From: Amylostereum areolatum
Taxonomy: Eukaryota > Basidiomycota > Agaricomycetes > Russulales > Stereaceae
Reading direction: 5' to 3'
Assembly (NCBI GenBank): GCA_012932865.1
Contig: SAXG01000056.1
Coordinates: forward strand, 186,001 to 250,000
Length of the DNA stretch: 64,000 nucleotides
Shown: positions 19,003 through 31,900 of the stretch, one piece after another
How positions within the stretch are numbered: position 1 is the first letter of the stretch
Layout of the letters: each line of letters opens with the position of its first letter
Made by a program: the position numbers and the translations under genes
Notes under the pieces: generated by a model
What the model saw: only the letters and a program-made list of their open reading frames with translations
What the model was told of the DNA's origin: nothing
Database searches by the model: none

Positions 19003-22000
19003 TCACGACGCCGATGTCCCCGACCCCGACCTTCGCCCAAAGTCTCCGTGCACATCCAGCAAAATCTTGAGCGCGTTCCGTGCACGCGTCTTCGCAATGT
19101 CGTCTGAAGGCGACGTGAGCGCCGTCTCCACATCTCGCGGTTGGTCTTTGAACGGGTACTGCAATCGCATGACAATCAGCTCCCTTTCGCACGACACTAT
19201 CAGCGAGCAACTCACGGGAAGAAACTGTTATGCCAACAGCAAGCAAAATGAACCGGCGCCGCCGAACGAGAGCCATATCCATCAGTCGCCGTCAAGCCGT
19301 TGCTCCATATCACGATACGTACCTTGTGCAAATATTCGTACGCGACCAATGTAAAGCCAAACTGTGGACTGCTGCGAAGAACCCGCGCGGGTCCTCCCTT
19401 GAACAATGCTTTGAAGCCCTCTTCACGATCTAAACGTCACAATCGTCAGCGCACTGCCCTGCCACTCTCGGCACGACTTTGGCCCACAAATCTTCACAAA
19501 AGCGTCCGCCAAGCCTTTGTAGTGCGTTTGCCCCTTGCGTGCCTCGACCTGGAGACGAGTCTTGACAACGTCTGTCCTCAAATCGTAAGCAAATTCCGCT
19601 CATCGATCCCGGTAGCTTGCCTACCTGCAGGCGTCGTCAAATACGCGGCTGGCATACCCCTAAACAATGCAACGTGCTCAGATTTCGGGGTGCGTCGATG
19701 GACCACGAAACTTACGCAATGGCCGCCGCGGACAACGTCTCGAGGAACGACAATTTCTTCCCGTGGTAGCCCTCGTGGAATAGATCTTTCTTCAGATGAG
19801 AGTACGCCGGGAAGTAGATGGCAGAAAACGGGATATCACGCAGCAAGCAGGCGCTTGCTCCCTTGTAGAGTCCAACCAATCCGAGCGACCTGACGATGTG
19901 GACTGCACCTTTCGGTACGGCACCTTCCAGTTTGGCAGCTTCTCCCTGAATCTGAAGACGAATTTTCCTATTTCAACACATTTGTGTCAGTCCTGACAAC
20001 AAACAATCGCATGGGAACGAGACGTACACGATCTCCAGCGGATTGGTGAACACCTAGTCAAAGTGTTCAGTCGTCTTTGCAGGTTCGAGTGGGTAACAGA
20101 ATACACACCACTTGACAACCACCAGCCGTCCCGCCCGCAATAAGCTCCCACATCAGGCGAATGCGACCTGTCTCCGGGTCCATCGCCCTGCCTCGAACAA
20201 GATCGTTGACGGTCAACTTGATCGCTTTCTCGGGGGCAACACCCTAGATCGTTGGGCGCCCATCTTCAACGAGCTATCATCACGGTTTCGAGATGGACAC
20301 TTACAATGAGTTGTGGTCCAAGACCGCGATAGAAGCCCGCGATGCCTTCATTTTGGAAGACCTTGCGAACACAATCCATGCTGTTCTTGTACAGCATTTG
20401 CCCAACGACCGTGCTTCGCTGGTTTTGCATACTGATCCTCCGATATTAGCTCCTAGACTGCCTGATACAGGCGGACGGTGACATACCGAGTCTGGAAAAC
20501 TATTGAGCGAGAAAGTCAACTTCATCTAAAACCAGTGATCCGCGCACCTTCACTGCATTATACATGAGCATACATTATCCAAGAATCGAAGATGAGCTCA
20601 CCAAGATCTATTGGATATACGATGGTTGCTCCGAAGGCGCCCGCGAATCCTATGAACACGGTCAACCGATTTGGCTAAATTCTGGCGTATACACCGAGTG
20701 AGCAGCATACCTCCTTGGACAAAGTTGTACATAGATTCTCCTACGTCGGACAAAAACGACGAAGAAGGTACGGCCACTTTTTCTTCCACGTCCCCGGGGG
20801 CTTTCCAGCGCGGATCGAGCAGTTGAGCGAAGTCGATCAATGCTAGACGTTGGCTGCCCATTCCACGTCCGGCAAAGTGGAAGATAATAGAGGCCTCCAT
20901 GGGAGTGAAAAGAGAATAACGGGAGCTGGCGGCCGCATGGTTGATGAAGTCGGCCTGATCGATGCGACCATCCTTGGACTTGGCTGTGGCCTCACGAAGG
21001 ACACTGAATGGGACGTCAATATACAGTGTACGCACGCACATTGGCACCGTACCGTTCGACCATGTCCATTTCTACACATTAATAAGAACCATTGCTTGAT
21101 AATCAGCTTTTACGGTAGCGGCTGGTTTGCCTACCTCTAACAACGTTATGGAACGCAATAACTTCAGAATATGATATGCGGCCACCGGGGCTCAAGGTCG
21201 TGAGGGTGGGAAGACGTTGAATGACGGCATCGGACAACTTGTGTCCTTCTATTTCCTGAAAGACGGCTCCAGGACAGAACACAACCTCAGAAGGAGACGA
21301 CTTACTAGGATGATGCGTTTGAATTCTTCTGCGCGGATGAAGCCGTCTTGGTCTTTGTCAAGGTATTTGTACGCCTGACGAAGGCGTTCTCCTTGAAGAC
21401 CCTTCATCAGCTGGGTGAATTCGTTGTCTGCGAGGACAAAGCGTCAGCTTGGTACATGCGGGTAGGACGGGGCACCCACATCCAAGAACGTGGGTTCCGT
21501 TCTTCTTGCCAAGATACAACTTCACCCAGTCGCTGTCCCATCCCTTTTAGCCCTGAAAGGGACACATGTCTAGAGACGTCTCACCAGTCGAAGTCAAACG
21601 GAATAGCATCTTGTCCAACATTAGCCATGAATACGTTCTTAAACTCGTCGAATGTGATGGTCCCCGAGTTGTCTCTGTATACGACATGAGCAATGATACG
21701 GACAGCTGAGATGTAAATACGCACACGTCGAAATACTGGAAAGCCATGTAGTAGTCCGCATCCGGACGCTTGAGCAATGTCTGAAAAATGGTGAAATCAT
21801 CCCAGGACACGAGCCCGCGTTTGGCGCTGTCCGCGACTCGGAACAAGATCGCGAACTGAGCGCGACCGATACGCGTCATGTCGCCGGAGGGGGCGATCGC
21901 GTTGACGAATTGGTCGCGGTCGAGGAACCTACGCCGAGTAGCATACAGTCAGCACCCCGTGGAGTTTGAGCGGATGACGTGGGGGCGCAGAAGGGTATGC

Positions 22001-22193
22001 TAGGGAACACGCACTTTTCATTACCCACGACGACTTTAGCGTTGGTGTCGAACGTGCGTTTCCATCGCTTCATCTCAGAGTCCTGCACGCGAACGACACT
22101 CCTCACGCTCTCCACGAGGGACGGCTTGCCGGCGACAGAGGGTATCTTTGCCCCGTCGGTGGGCGCTGCGGGTGCAGCGTCGTTGGTCGACAT
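19003..22193 (-). CDS. AGC1: Calcium-regulated mitochondrial aspartate-glutamate carrier (Aralar/Agc1 type)
   Basis: An inner-membrane carrier exchanging matrix aspartate for cytosolic glutamate plus proton; part of the malate-aspartate shuttle. Start ATG 22193 ([20 protein letters not shown]). The N-terminal half has the EF-hand regulatory domain: [40 protein letters not shown] and [20 protein letters not shown]. After a linker ([20 protein letters not shown]) the three mitochondrial carrier repeats follow, with the P-x-[DE]-x-x-[KR] signatures VYPIDL, NPLEIVKIRLQ and [18 protein letters not shown], then [20 protein letters not shown] and [13 protein letters not shown]. An intron leads to the family's conserved tail [20 protein letters not shown] and [15 protein letters not shown], stop 19005-19003. 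Many short introns interrupt it. Complete in length compared with the family (about 680-700 residues). Confidence 0.93.
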
Positions 22194-22734
22194 GAGAGAC
22201 AATTAAGGAGGGTCCAAAGAGCGAGGGGGTGACCGAGGGACGAAAGAACGCCGAAAGAGCAGAGATGGAAGGTGGGGGTGGGTGGAGAGAGGGAGAGGGG
22301 GCGGCAAGTGCGATGAAGTAGGAGAGTTGACGCCCGGAGTTGGACAGGATATTAGATGGTATACGTAGTGGGTCTAAGAGAGACAACCGAGGAGGGGGGG
22401 GACGTCTATGCCGAGAAGAAGCGGGGCGAACAGAAAACGCAGACGACGGTCGGAGGCAGCGAGTGGACGAATGCGGGGTTCCGAAACGCGTCTCGTTTTC
22501 TTCTTTCCTCCGCTCTCCCCCACGTCCTTTTTACGTAATATCCCTCCGTCCCGCCCTCTGCCCGATTCTCACCGACGTTGCCTCCCCTGAGTCCTGGCAG
22601 AAAACACGACGGTCGGACGACGGCATCCGCGGAGTGCCATGTTTTTCACCACGACCGTTCGCACTTTGCGCTGCTTCGGATAAGGTTATCACGCCCAAGG
22701 AGAATCCCATTCAACCCCGAGCGCCGCCCCCCGG
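22194..22734. other. Promoter region of Agc1 and 3' region of Trm5
   Basis: It contains purine-rich and pyrimidine-rich tracts typical of promoters in this genome (for example 22200-22330). No coding region or RNA is recognised. Confidence 0.5.
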
Positions 22735-24591
22735 TCATGATAATTCGGCAGACGCCCTCTCGCCGAATGCGACCTTGCGAGGCAGTCTGAAGCTGATACA
22801 ATACATATCTTTGTTCGGCGCAACCTTGCGCACAAAGTGTAGGGAAACCTCGTCCCCCTCACAGAGCTCCTGCCCAATCTGCTCTCCCACCCTCTGTTGG
22901 AAAACGAGCGTTGGCTTCTCTCAATTCTCGAACAAATGACGCCTCGGAAACACGTACCTGTCTGATATCGCGCTCCGCGCCCTCGGGATCCAACTCACGC
23001 GTGAAGCAGTGACAGTGCACCATCGGCATTTCGTCGTACAACGCCCGGAGATCGTCCTCATCAGCCCCAGGAGCCAGCAGTCCCCGGAAGGCATCCAGGA
23101 ACGTAATCGCCGACTCTGGTAGGTTCATGACGAAATGAGCTATGCGGCGGCGAGGGGGATAGGATACCCCTTGTTCCGGTCGCTGCTGCTGCCGGCGTTT
23201 GTCTTCTTTCTGGATCTGATTGCGTGAACGGGGCGGTCCAGAGTATGGCAGCATAGGGTCCGTGAAAGACCATCCAACGACCTTGCGAATGAACTCTCGT
23301 CCGTCTTCACAAGAAGCACGAACCAGGTGTGTTACCTGTACGCACTTAGCACGTATATCGCTGTGCCCACTTGACTGACCTACCCGGTTGTCCACGATGT
23401 TCTGCTGCAGGTACTTGTAGCTGTTCGGGTTAAGGTCGTTCGCAAACACACCGCATCCCTTTTTGCCTGCTGGGATGGCAAACGGACCGACACCAGCAAA
23501 CACATCTACTATGACGTCCTCTGGTCGAAAAAGGCGCACAAGCCTGTCATGTTCAGTGTGCAAACGTGAGTTCCAGTAGACCTGAGTGAAGTCGAACGTG
23601 AATTGAGAGTCCGACTCGTGCTGAGGCAACTCGTGATCAGCAGTCGACTGCAACAGGTGTGAGAGACGGCTCACATGCTGGACCACGTATTCTGGCACAC
23701 CTGCGATGAGCTCCATCTTGAAAACTCTAAATTTTGTGTCAATCGTGTCGGTCTTGTTGACTACAGTGCGCAGTCTAGGGTTTTTCTGAACCAACATTAG
23801 AGATTAGGAAATCAAGGAAACGGCGAGTTACGTACGTCTAGAATAACTTGTCCGATGAGGTGCTTGTAGGGAAGATATTCGGAGTTTAGGTTCATGTGCG
23901 CTGAGGCTCTTGTCAATCTCAAAGACAAGGGGGTTCAAATCGACGATACGTACCGATGTGTCCAGTAACAGTGAACCCTACTGGAGACCCTTCACACAAG
24001 TCCTTCGGTAAGACGGCCTGAAGGATGTCGTCTGATGGCTCCGAATCAGTAACAATGGGAGACAAAACATGCATAGAGCGCACCAGCCGTCCAATAGTCA
24101 TAAGTTAGCTCCAGGGTGTGCGCCGTCAACTCCAGCCCTTGACTCGACAAGTATTCTTTCACCGTCACGGGCAATTCAGCTATCTTACCACCGATCAGCC
24201 TAGTCCGTAGTACAGTCGAGTCCTAGCTCACCGGTGTCTCGGACTCGTAGCAAGACCATCTTGACGTCGCTTCCCGGAGAGGTTGAGTCTACGACGCTAC
24301 GGATTCTAGGCAAGTTGATGATCGCCCTGCGCCGTTGAAGAATATGAATGAGAACGGCATAAGGGAATGCTGGAGGTTAACGCACCCGTGCATCGGTTCT
24401 GCTTTGAGGACCATGCCCGCTTTTGTTGGAGGTACCTTCACTCCTAACACGTTGACACTTCGTCTGAAGTGGGAGCGGTCGAGGATCCCCATCGACCTCG
24501 CCTCCGGAGGGGAGGTGTCGATTGCGACCTGATGAGACATGGCGCGCGTGAAGATATGCTGTCGGGCAAAGAGTATGCGGGATCGCAGCAT
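22735..24591 (-). CDS. TRM5: tRNA (guanine(37)-N1)-methyltransferase Trm5
   Basis: A methyltransferase making m1G at position 37 next to the anticodon, which prevents frameshifting; it acts in the cytosol and mitochondria. ATG 24591 gives MLRSRILFARQHIFTRA, a short amphipathic presequence; a second ATG at 24540 begins MSHQVAIDTSPPEARSMGIL. Then LDRSHFRRSVNVLGVKVPPT, DILQAVLPKDLCEGSPVGFT, NLNSEYLPYKHLIGQVILD-type segment, KNPRLRTVVNKTDTIDTKFR, FTFDFTQVYWNSRLHTEHDR, the SAM-binding DVFAGVGPFAIPAGKKGCGV, FANDLNPNSYKYLQQN and the catalytic-loop motif HFVMNLPESAITFLDAFRG (N-L-P). The C-terminal exon reads RVGEQIGQELCEGDEVSLHF and ends AFGERASAELS, stop 22737-22735. Complete, with several introns. 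Confidence 0.93.
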
Positions 24592-24859
24592 ACAGACGCG
24601 GTAGAGAGTGGGATGTAGGAGCGCGTCACGCGGAAGGACGACGGCGCTAATCCGGGCCACATTGACAATGACCTGCACATTGACTGACTGACTGGTGAAT
24701 TGTGAATATCCTGCCAGTGTGCGAAGCCTCTGGATGCGTGACATTGCGTGTGCGGTACAACAGATAGCTACAACTCTACTGGTACACATGATGCAAAACC
24801 GACGAAAATCGTGTATAATAAAGAATAAGGTATGGTCAGCCGTTCAGACGTGTGGAAGG

Positions 24860-25650
24860 CTAGTCGTACTCAGTCTTCCTCTGGCTGACCGACATCCTAC
24901 GCGGCACCTCCGAGGCGTGCTGGACGTCATCGATTGGACTCTCGCACTTGTGTTCGGATTTTTCGGAGTGACGGACGATCCTCTGGTCAGAATCGGACAG
25001 CTCGAGGGCAACGAGGCACTTCAGGGTCTACTGTGGGATGAGCAACCGGGATACAATGGGAGAGGCGGACACGTACCTTTGACGGTAAAGATGCGTCGAT
25101 ATCTCGGAAATACTCGACCTCGATGTCGAGATGAAGGCTGCTCGGGGGTGCCGAGATAGGGGTCTGCAAGACGCGGAACTTCTGGATTGCGCCGAATGAA
25201 AAGCGCTGAGAGCACGAGTGAGCACACGAGCCGCAGTCGTGGAAAAATGAAGCGCACCTTGTGAAGATCGTCGAAACGATTGCGAAGGGGGCGTGCGTTG
25301 CCGTCCGAGTCGCAGAAGAGGGCGTCTGAAGAGTAGGTATCGTAACTGGACTGAAAAAAAAATTGGTACAAGAGAAGTATATTGTCAAATCGAATGGTAC
25401 GAACGTTGGATGAGGAGCATGAGTAGAGCTCCCTGATCGCTGCCAAAATTTTCTCCTCGTGCGGTTCGGCTTCACGTTCTCTTTCAGGACTGTGTTCCTT
25501 GGGGGCCACATCGAGCGCGTTCACGATCGAGATTTCTTCGTGGCGGCTTGACAGACCTCTGGTGGTCCTCCTAGCGCCTGGATTAAGTCCTTTGAAGGAG
25601 GAGGAACGGGAGACGAGCTGGTGGGGAGAGGTAGGGAGGATCAAGACCAT
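24860..25650 (-). CDS. Mitochondrial DUF2358-type (C6orf136-like) small protein
   Basis: ATG 25650 starts MVLILPTSPHQLVSRSSSFK and continues with Arg-rich GARRTTRGLSSRHEE, which fits a mitochondrial presequence. The next segments match the DUF2358/SnoaL-like family: HEEKILAAIRELYSCSSSN, SYDTYSSDALFCDSDGNARP, NRFDDLHK, KFRVLQTPISAPPSSLHLDI and VEYFRDIDASLPSK. The last exon reads LVALELSDSDQRIVRHSEKS, then DVQHASEVPRRMSVSQRKTE, with the stop at 24862-24860. At least four introns separate these. The predicted fold is a nuclear transport factor 2-like cone; no catalytic activity is established for the family. Usual length is about 200 residues, and this gene fits. It diverges from Gos1 across about 510 bases. 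Confidence 0.7.
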
Positions 25651-26164
25651 GGCGGGCGAAGGAGAAGGGGAGAAGGGGAGGAAGGAGAGAAATAGCGGTG
25701 GTTGAATAGCATCGGGTCAGTTGGGTGCAAGGCGTGAGAGAAGCGAAGAATCGGGGGTTTCGATGATGCATTGAGCATCGTCATCTGCCCCGCTCCGGAT
25801 CCTGTCAATTCATGCAACTCTGGAGAAATCCAAGACATCATTTTCGTCTCGCTCTGCCAAATATATACCAAGTCTGTTCGAATATCCTGATGCAAGGGTC
25901 GAGGGAAGGCATCTGGCCGGAGAGTCTGGTGGTCGAAAGAGGGATACAGGGTGCAGCCTGATTCTCAATTGAGCGGAAGAAAGGAAAGGTGACCAAGGCG
26001 GCGCTGGCTGGCGGGTGCACCGGCGTTTGCCGAAGTCCGTATATGGCAAGCACGTGGTCTACAATGCGTGGCGCGTCATTGTGCCTGAGAAGCCCCAGCG
26101 TCCTGCGCGCAGTTCACGTTCTCCGCACTCCCATAACCATAACGCCTACTTCCCTACCCACACC
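25651..26164. promoter_or_regulatory. Divergent promoter region between the DUF2358 gene and Gos1
   Basis: Both genes start from this spacer in opposite directions. The minus side is rich in C/T runs near the DUF2358 start. A TATATA-like sequence lies at about 25860-25866. No coding region is seen. Confidence 0.4.
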
Positions 26165-27114
26165 ATGGCCACCTACGACTCATTGCACCGTCAAGCACGT
26201 ACGCTGGAATCCCTCTTCGACACAAAACTGACAGCCTACTCGCGTCTCGCTTCCACCATCTCACGCTCTGGCTCTGAAGATGTCGAAGCGGGGGGCTCCA
26301 GTGCCCGTTGGAAGGACATGGAGGTCGAGGTCGAGGAGCTTCTGGAGAAGGTGCGCCTCATACACATGCTCAGCTTCTTGATTGCTAACGCCTACCCTAT
26401 AGCTTGGCGAAACCAACGACCAGTTGTCGGGGCTTTCGGGCGACACTCAGAATCCACCATCGCAGTCCATGCTCCGTGCAATCCAACGACATAGAGACGT
26501 ATATCAAGATTACTCCCGGGAGCTACGACGAACCAAGGTAAGCTGACCGAACAATCTAGCTCTTTCCGTAGCCTAACGAGCGCGCCCACATGTTTAGGCG
26601 AATGTTCAGGCTGCTGTGGACCAGGCTAACCTTCTCACCGGTGTCCGCAACGATATCGAGTAATGCTTCTGCTTCTGGGAAAAGTATCCTTGGCCCTGAC
26701 ACGCGTGGGTAGTGCATACAAGTCCTCAGCAGCTGACTCCCTCCTCGCCGAGCGTGGTCGGATCGACAGCTCACATCGAATGATCGACGAAACACTTGAG
26801 TGCGTTTCGTATCCATCTGTCGTCGGTATAACCACCTCACCATAGGATAGGCAAGCGTACGAGACGCGAGCCGACATCTCTCGTCAACGGTCATCATTGG
26901 GCAACATTCAAACACGCATGGTCGGTGTTCTCAGTAGGTACCTTCTTACCCCCGCTCTATATTTGGCCCTTTACCTTCCCCTTCTCTAGACACCGTCCCA
27001 GGCATCAATAACATCCTCTCCATGATCCACAAACGACGACGACGTGACTCATACATCGTCGGCGGACTGATTGGTGTATGCTTCTTCCTAATCCTCACCT
27101 ACCTCTTCCGGTGA
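26165..27114 (+). CDS. GOS1: Golgi SNARE Gos1 (GS28, GOSR1)
   Basis: A Qb-SNARE for ER-Golgi and intra-Golgi vesicle fusion, tail-anchored in Golgi membranes. ATG 26165 starts MATYDSLHRQARTLESLFDT and continues KLTAYSRLASTISRSGSED. Later exons give LGETNDQLSGLSGDTQNPPS, MLRAIQRHRDVYQDYSRELR, AVDQANLLTGVRNDIDAYKS, the SNARE helix HRMIDETLEQAYETRADISR then QRSSLGNIQTRMVGVLNTVP with the central Gln layer, GINNILSMIHKRRRRDSYIV, and the C-terminal membrane anchor GGLIGVCFFLILTYLFR before TGA at 27112-27114. At least four short introns, all GT..AG. Complete. It converges on the TatD gene, with 128 bases between the stop codons. Confidence 0.93.
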
Positions 27115-27242
27115 CGACAGAATGGTCTGTCGTCGGACTTCTCACTACTGTAGCCTTGGATACCTCACGTTCAGCATACTCTGTCCCTTTTCGTCGCCTG
27201 AACATTCTTGCAATTCACCACCATCACACCGGTTGGTTTATT

Positions 27243-28484
27243 TTATACAGGTGGCCCTACTGGAGCCTCACCCTCGTCCTCGCTCTCCCAATCCTGGTAG
27301 CTGAAATCCATTCTTCTTGCTCTCTTACGTTCTTTTCTTTCCGGCACATGCCTTCCTCGGACGAACGCCTGCCAATTCGCTTCCAAGCGCCTTACCACAC
27401 CCCATCGGGTTTTGTCCCCTGCATCCTGTTCCCATGTCGTCTCCACACGCCACCCTCTTACTTCTGCGATCGTTTCGATCATGGCCCACGTCTGCTCCGC
27501 AACGAAACGCACGTCGGGATGATCAGATTCCACCAACAGTCGAGCGGGATCGCAGGCCTTGATCAGCGCAAGGTGGTTTGGCGACCGAGCGTTGATTGCC
27601 TTGGATAGAGACAGAAACGCGTTCGGATGGCGTTTCTAAATAATCCAGCCAGGAAAGATCCAGTTAGCACCCACAGGTTGGAGATGAGCACAACCCGCAC
27701 CTCGATCTCCGCCCACACCTGCGGGCTAACCCCACAGCTGTGCAAATCCACGCTAATCGCTCTCCAGCTCTCACCATACGTCACCGCCATTCTGTCGAGC
27801 AATTCACGCGTCTGCTGCGGCGCCTTGACACTGTGCAGGCTCACATTCCTGCGCAACTCGACCGCGATGGCGATCTGCGCCTCGATCACTGCGAGCTGGT
27901 GTGCAAGCGGGGTTGTAAAAGGCGAGAACTCCCGAGGCTCGTCCTCCGCCGATGAAGAAGGGGGAAAGGGCACGCGGGCGGCACGATCGAGGCCAACTTC
28001 GCCTAGCATTGCTCTCGGATTTGACAACAGGTTTTCGCGTAAGGTGGACACGATTGTGGATAGGAAGACGGGTTCCGGCAAAGAGGGCAGCAGGCGCGAA
28101 AAGGCTGACGCTAACACGTCGGAGGCCTTTACGCCCGCGGGGAGGAAGAGTCCCCGGTAATGTTCCTCGCGCGTCGTAGGTGTCAAAGCGATGTGGTGCG
28201 ACCACCACGGATGGTACCCTATTATCCCTCCAATCAGCGCTGCCAACCACCGCTGACGGACGCGCAAAGTATACATATGTATTGAAAGACGAACCAAACG
28301 CAGGGACGACTTTGTCCGGCCAGTTCTCCGCAAGCTCGCGTACCTTGCCCTGGTCATCCATCTTGCTGGCCATGGCGCAGATAGTGATGGGCAGGGATTT
28401 CATTGCAGTGTTATCGACAGGTCCTGAGTCTGTCGGATGACAATGGACGTCGGTGACATGGGCCAGGACGCTGGGATCGGGCAT
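27243..28484 (-). CDS. TatD-family metal-dependent hydrolase (Scn1/Cut9-interacting type)
   Basis: A metal-dependent hydrolase with a TIM barrel, possibly a deoxyribonuclease. ATG 28484 starts MPDPSVLAHVTDVHCHPTDS, carrying the D-x-H-x-H-type metal site (DVHCH). Spliced segments: ITICAMASKMDDQGKVRELA, VVPAFG joined across an intron to YHPWWSHHI (the G-x-H-P strand), NPRAMLGEVGLDRAARVPFP with the metal-binding GEVGLD, HQLAVIEAQIAIAVELRRNV, VSLHSVKAPQQTRELLDRM (SLH ligand), VDLHSCGVSPQVW and LLVESDHPDVRFVAEQTWAM with the ESD/H site. The C-terminal tail is basic then acidic and ends APVGPPV. The first intron falls inside the Gly of PAFG|YHP. Fission yeast Scn1 is the closest named type I know; that orthology is inferred. 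Confidence 0.88.
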
Positions 28485-28991
28485 CGCACGCGATCTCCCC
28501 CGTGGAAAGTCGAGATCTCGGAAAATCGGGCGTAGAAAGGGAATGTGAAGATGTATAGACTTCGTGTTCTGATGCCTGGAGGGTCCAAGCTAAGGGTTAG
28601 ATATCACGGTGTGTAGTATGCAGTTGCGCGAAGCGCGCGGGTGAGAGTGGTTGAGGTCAACCACTGCCAGTCTGAGTGAGGACTTGGCGTTTTTTCCACG
28701 TTCGGACCGTGCCTCAGCCGCAGGCGCCCAGTGCCCCGGGGCCAGTGCGTTCAACGCTCGGATTCGGTCGCGAGGACTTACGACACACTGGATACCCTCG
28801 ATACTGTATAAGGGCCATCGCTACGTAACATTCATACGTACAATGACTTTCAGAGACAGAATGCCATGAGAACCAGGTAGTCTGGTGCCACATCGACCGC
28901 TAGACTCAATGCCGGTATTCCGTCTTCGGGTTTGTCGACACTTGTTGCATAATGGATATACGGAACCCGGAAATACAACGTGATAGTACGC
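28485..28991. other. Spacer between TatD gene and Sro7
   Basis: TatD promoter plus Sro7 3' untranslated region. Nothing else recognisable. Confidence 0.5.
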
Positions 28992-31900
28992 TTAGAAATT
29001 GAACCAGCTTTTTGCAGACTGTTGGGCTGCCAATCGTTTGGCCTTAAGACCAAGCCCGGTGAGATCGAGGCCATTCAAGGGAGCATGAAATTCTTACCTG
29101 ATCGACCATGTTTCGACTGCCTTCCTCTAGCGAGTTGACACTCGTCTCCAGGCCACCCAGCATTTCCCTAGAGCAACAATCCATCAATGGACCACCAACA
29201 GATACCGCCACACACAAGCACTCACCCACGTTCCGCCACGGCCGCTTGCAGTCGACTATACAAGCTACTTTGCGTTTGAGCGGCCGAGCTTGCCAGATTG
29301 CCAGTCTTGTTCGCCTCCCAATCCGCGTACTGTTTCTTTTCCATGCGTCCTTGGGGGACTGTCTTCTCCGGGATTGGCCTATCGGGCCCTGCAACTGATT
29401 GAGGGTTAGAGTGAGACCTCCGGGGGTAGAACAGATAGAAAATACGAACGCAATGCATCGATTTGTGCCCCGGTCATGCTTCCGGTTCCAACGAGTCCGC
29501 CTAGCCACGCCCCCGCCGCCCCAGACAGCCACCCTGAGGGACCCATACTCACAGGATAAGGCTGCGCTGCTACGCTCGGGTTACCACCATCACGTCGTTC
29601 GATGAGCGACACGATTGGAGTATAATAACCCCGGCGAACGTTGAAGAAAGTATCAAGAACCATACGGCGGGCGGGAGCCGGGGAGGACCCAGAGGTCGAA
29701 GCCGGTATCAATGTGAGTATATCCCCAGCCGTATCAAGGGAAGGAGGGCTACGTTATCCAGGCACAATGAGACGGTGAAAAGGTGAAAAAATGGAGGTAT
29801 GACGAACCTGGTTGAAGCGGTAGGAAGTGGGACAGTGTGTAGATGATCAAGGCCAGGTAATGAATATACCAGCGCATTATGCTTGTCAGTGATAGCCACG
29901 AGGACGCGGGATCCTAAGCATTGCCGTTAGTCCCGAATAAATCATGAGGACACAACCATCTCACGGTTTTTATCAATGATCTGTGCACTGCGAACCACAC
30001 CTGCTTTACTTCCCCATTCCGCCTTCGATATTCTGCTATCCCCGTTCAGTTCTCCGTAGCATCTTGCACCCTTTGACCCGGCCACGATTAAGAAGCACCG
30101 TGGATCGTCTTCCCCTCTTCCATCTATATCTGGCGACCTACGGTGATCCAACACGATCGATAGGCGGTTCTTATCGGCCTTGCACTGCGCTCCTGTGCGG
30201 GCATCCAGAACAAATGCGCAACCTTCCAACGGCACAATAGTTTCCGTTTCAGAGGGCGCGGCTTCAATGGTCCACTCTCCCGACGGAGCGCGCTCAAGGG
30301 TATATGTATGTGTTGCAGCAGACAAGTGAATCGCGACCAGGCGAAGTTTGGGGGCTGGGTCTGTACGTGGATATGTCATGCGGATAACATTAGCAAGGAT
30401 GATAACACGCACCTGGTCGAAGGCTACATATTGTCCACGTAAGAGAAACGATGGGATCTGCGCTCGATGACCTGCGGGGTAGAATATGATGACGGGAGCG
30501 CACGCCTTGATCGTGGCCCACACGGAGCAAAACCTTGGGACCTCGCATATCGATGACATACATGGTACCGTTGGCGTACGCAGCAGCGCAGAACCCTTAA
30601 CCAGAGGTCATGTAGATGATCAAAGAACAGTGGAGTTTGCCTTACCGATCTCGGAAGCAGCATACGCAGAAGTCTGTGCAGGAGGTAAAACCATGAAGAA
30701 AGGTTTGAACCGTAGCCCATCCGCCACAGGGATGTGTTCCAAGGAAACAAGTTCTTTATCCTCCAAGATCCTCTCGCCTAGGCCATCGTGATGACTGCCT
30801 GCTAGCCGATACACCGCTATGTGGCCAGTGCCGAAGACGACAGACATTTCCAGTGCTTCATCGGCAAATTGAAAGGACCGCACGGACGCTTGCTTTTTGA
30901 CACTCGAGGACAAACGAGCAGCAACTGTCGGATGATCAAGCAGTGCTAGAGGATAAATGGCCAGCCAGGGTAGTGTGCGAGGAAACGGAGAGAGAAGGGG
31001 CGACAATGGAGAGGGCAGAAGCAGCTGAACTGATATATCAAGAAACCGGATTGTGTGGTCACTGTGCCGAGATATGACAACGCGAGAAGTTTCAAACTAA
31101 GATTGTTCGGGTCAGCGTAACATGGTATGACATGAAAGAGAATTGAACCTTTGCTAGCTTGGCATCGTTGGCACGTTCATCGTCGGGAATTGCAACACCG
31201 CCCTCTAAGGTAAGCTCTTGCGGGTCTCCGGACGCTGCCTGTGACAATTTCTCGTGCGAAAACCGGTCGATAGCGACAAGTTGTGCATGGGTCACTCCAC
31301 TGGGACCATTCCACAAAACTGGCGGTAAGCTTAGTTTTGTAGGCTCACCATCGAGTTCCATGGACTGGAGCGTAGAGGCAAGATCTTCTTCGACAGATGG
31401 AGCCCCTTCGGCCGGTATTTTTGCTTCATTTCCTACGGAGGCAAACTCTGGAGGAGGAAATTGGTATGCTTCGATTGTACGCAAATGGCCATCACTTTCA
31501 GAAAGAAAGAGGATGGCCCTTGGATCCCACATCCCGGAAAAATGTGGACTGGATCGTGGGATCAATACGAAATCTTGAGTAAGTCCGGGAGTGGGATAGA
31601 AATGGGCATTGGAAGGGTCCAATGAGACGCGCATGGCTTTCCTGAAATGTGGATGTAGGCCTTCCTCTGAGTTGACCATAGTAGGCGGTTCAGAAGGATT
31701 GAAAGCAGGAAGCCATAGTACGTTAACGCCTGAAGGATCGCGGCCGAACTGCCCACCGAGAATTATTAAAGATGTTTCACCCCCACGCGGATCCGTCGAG
31801 TTGGGATATCCGCTCCAGGCCAGCTTGAAAATCGGCTCCCGAGGCTCGTGATGTTTTGGGGGTCCATCTGCGCCAGGGAGGTATTCATCCAATTTATCCC

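Noticed and set aside
23928..23945. GGTTCAAATC, another T-loop-like string
   Set aside because: It lies in Trm5 intronic/exonic sequence without the rest of a tRNA.
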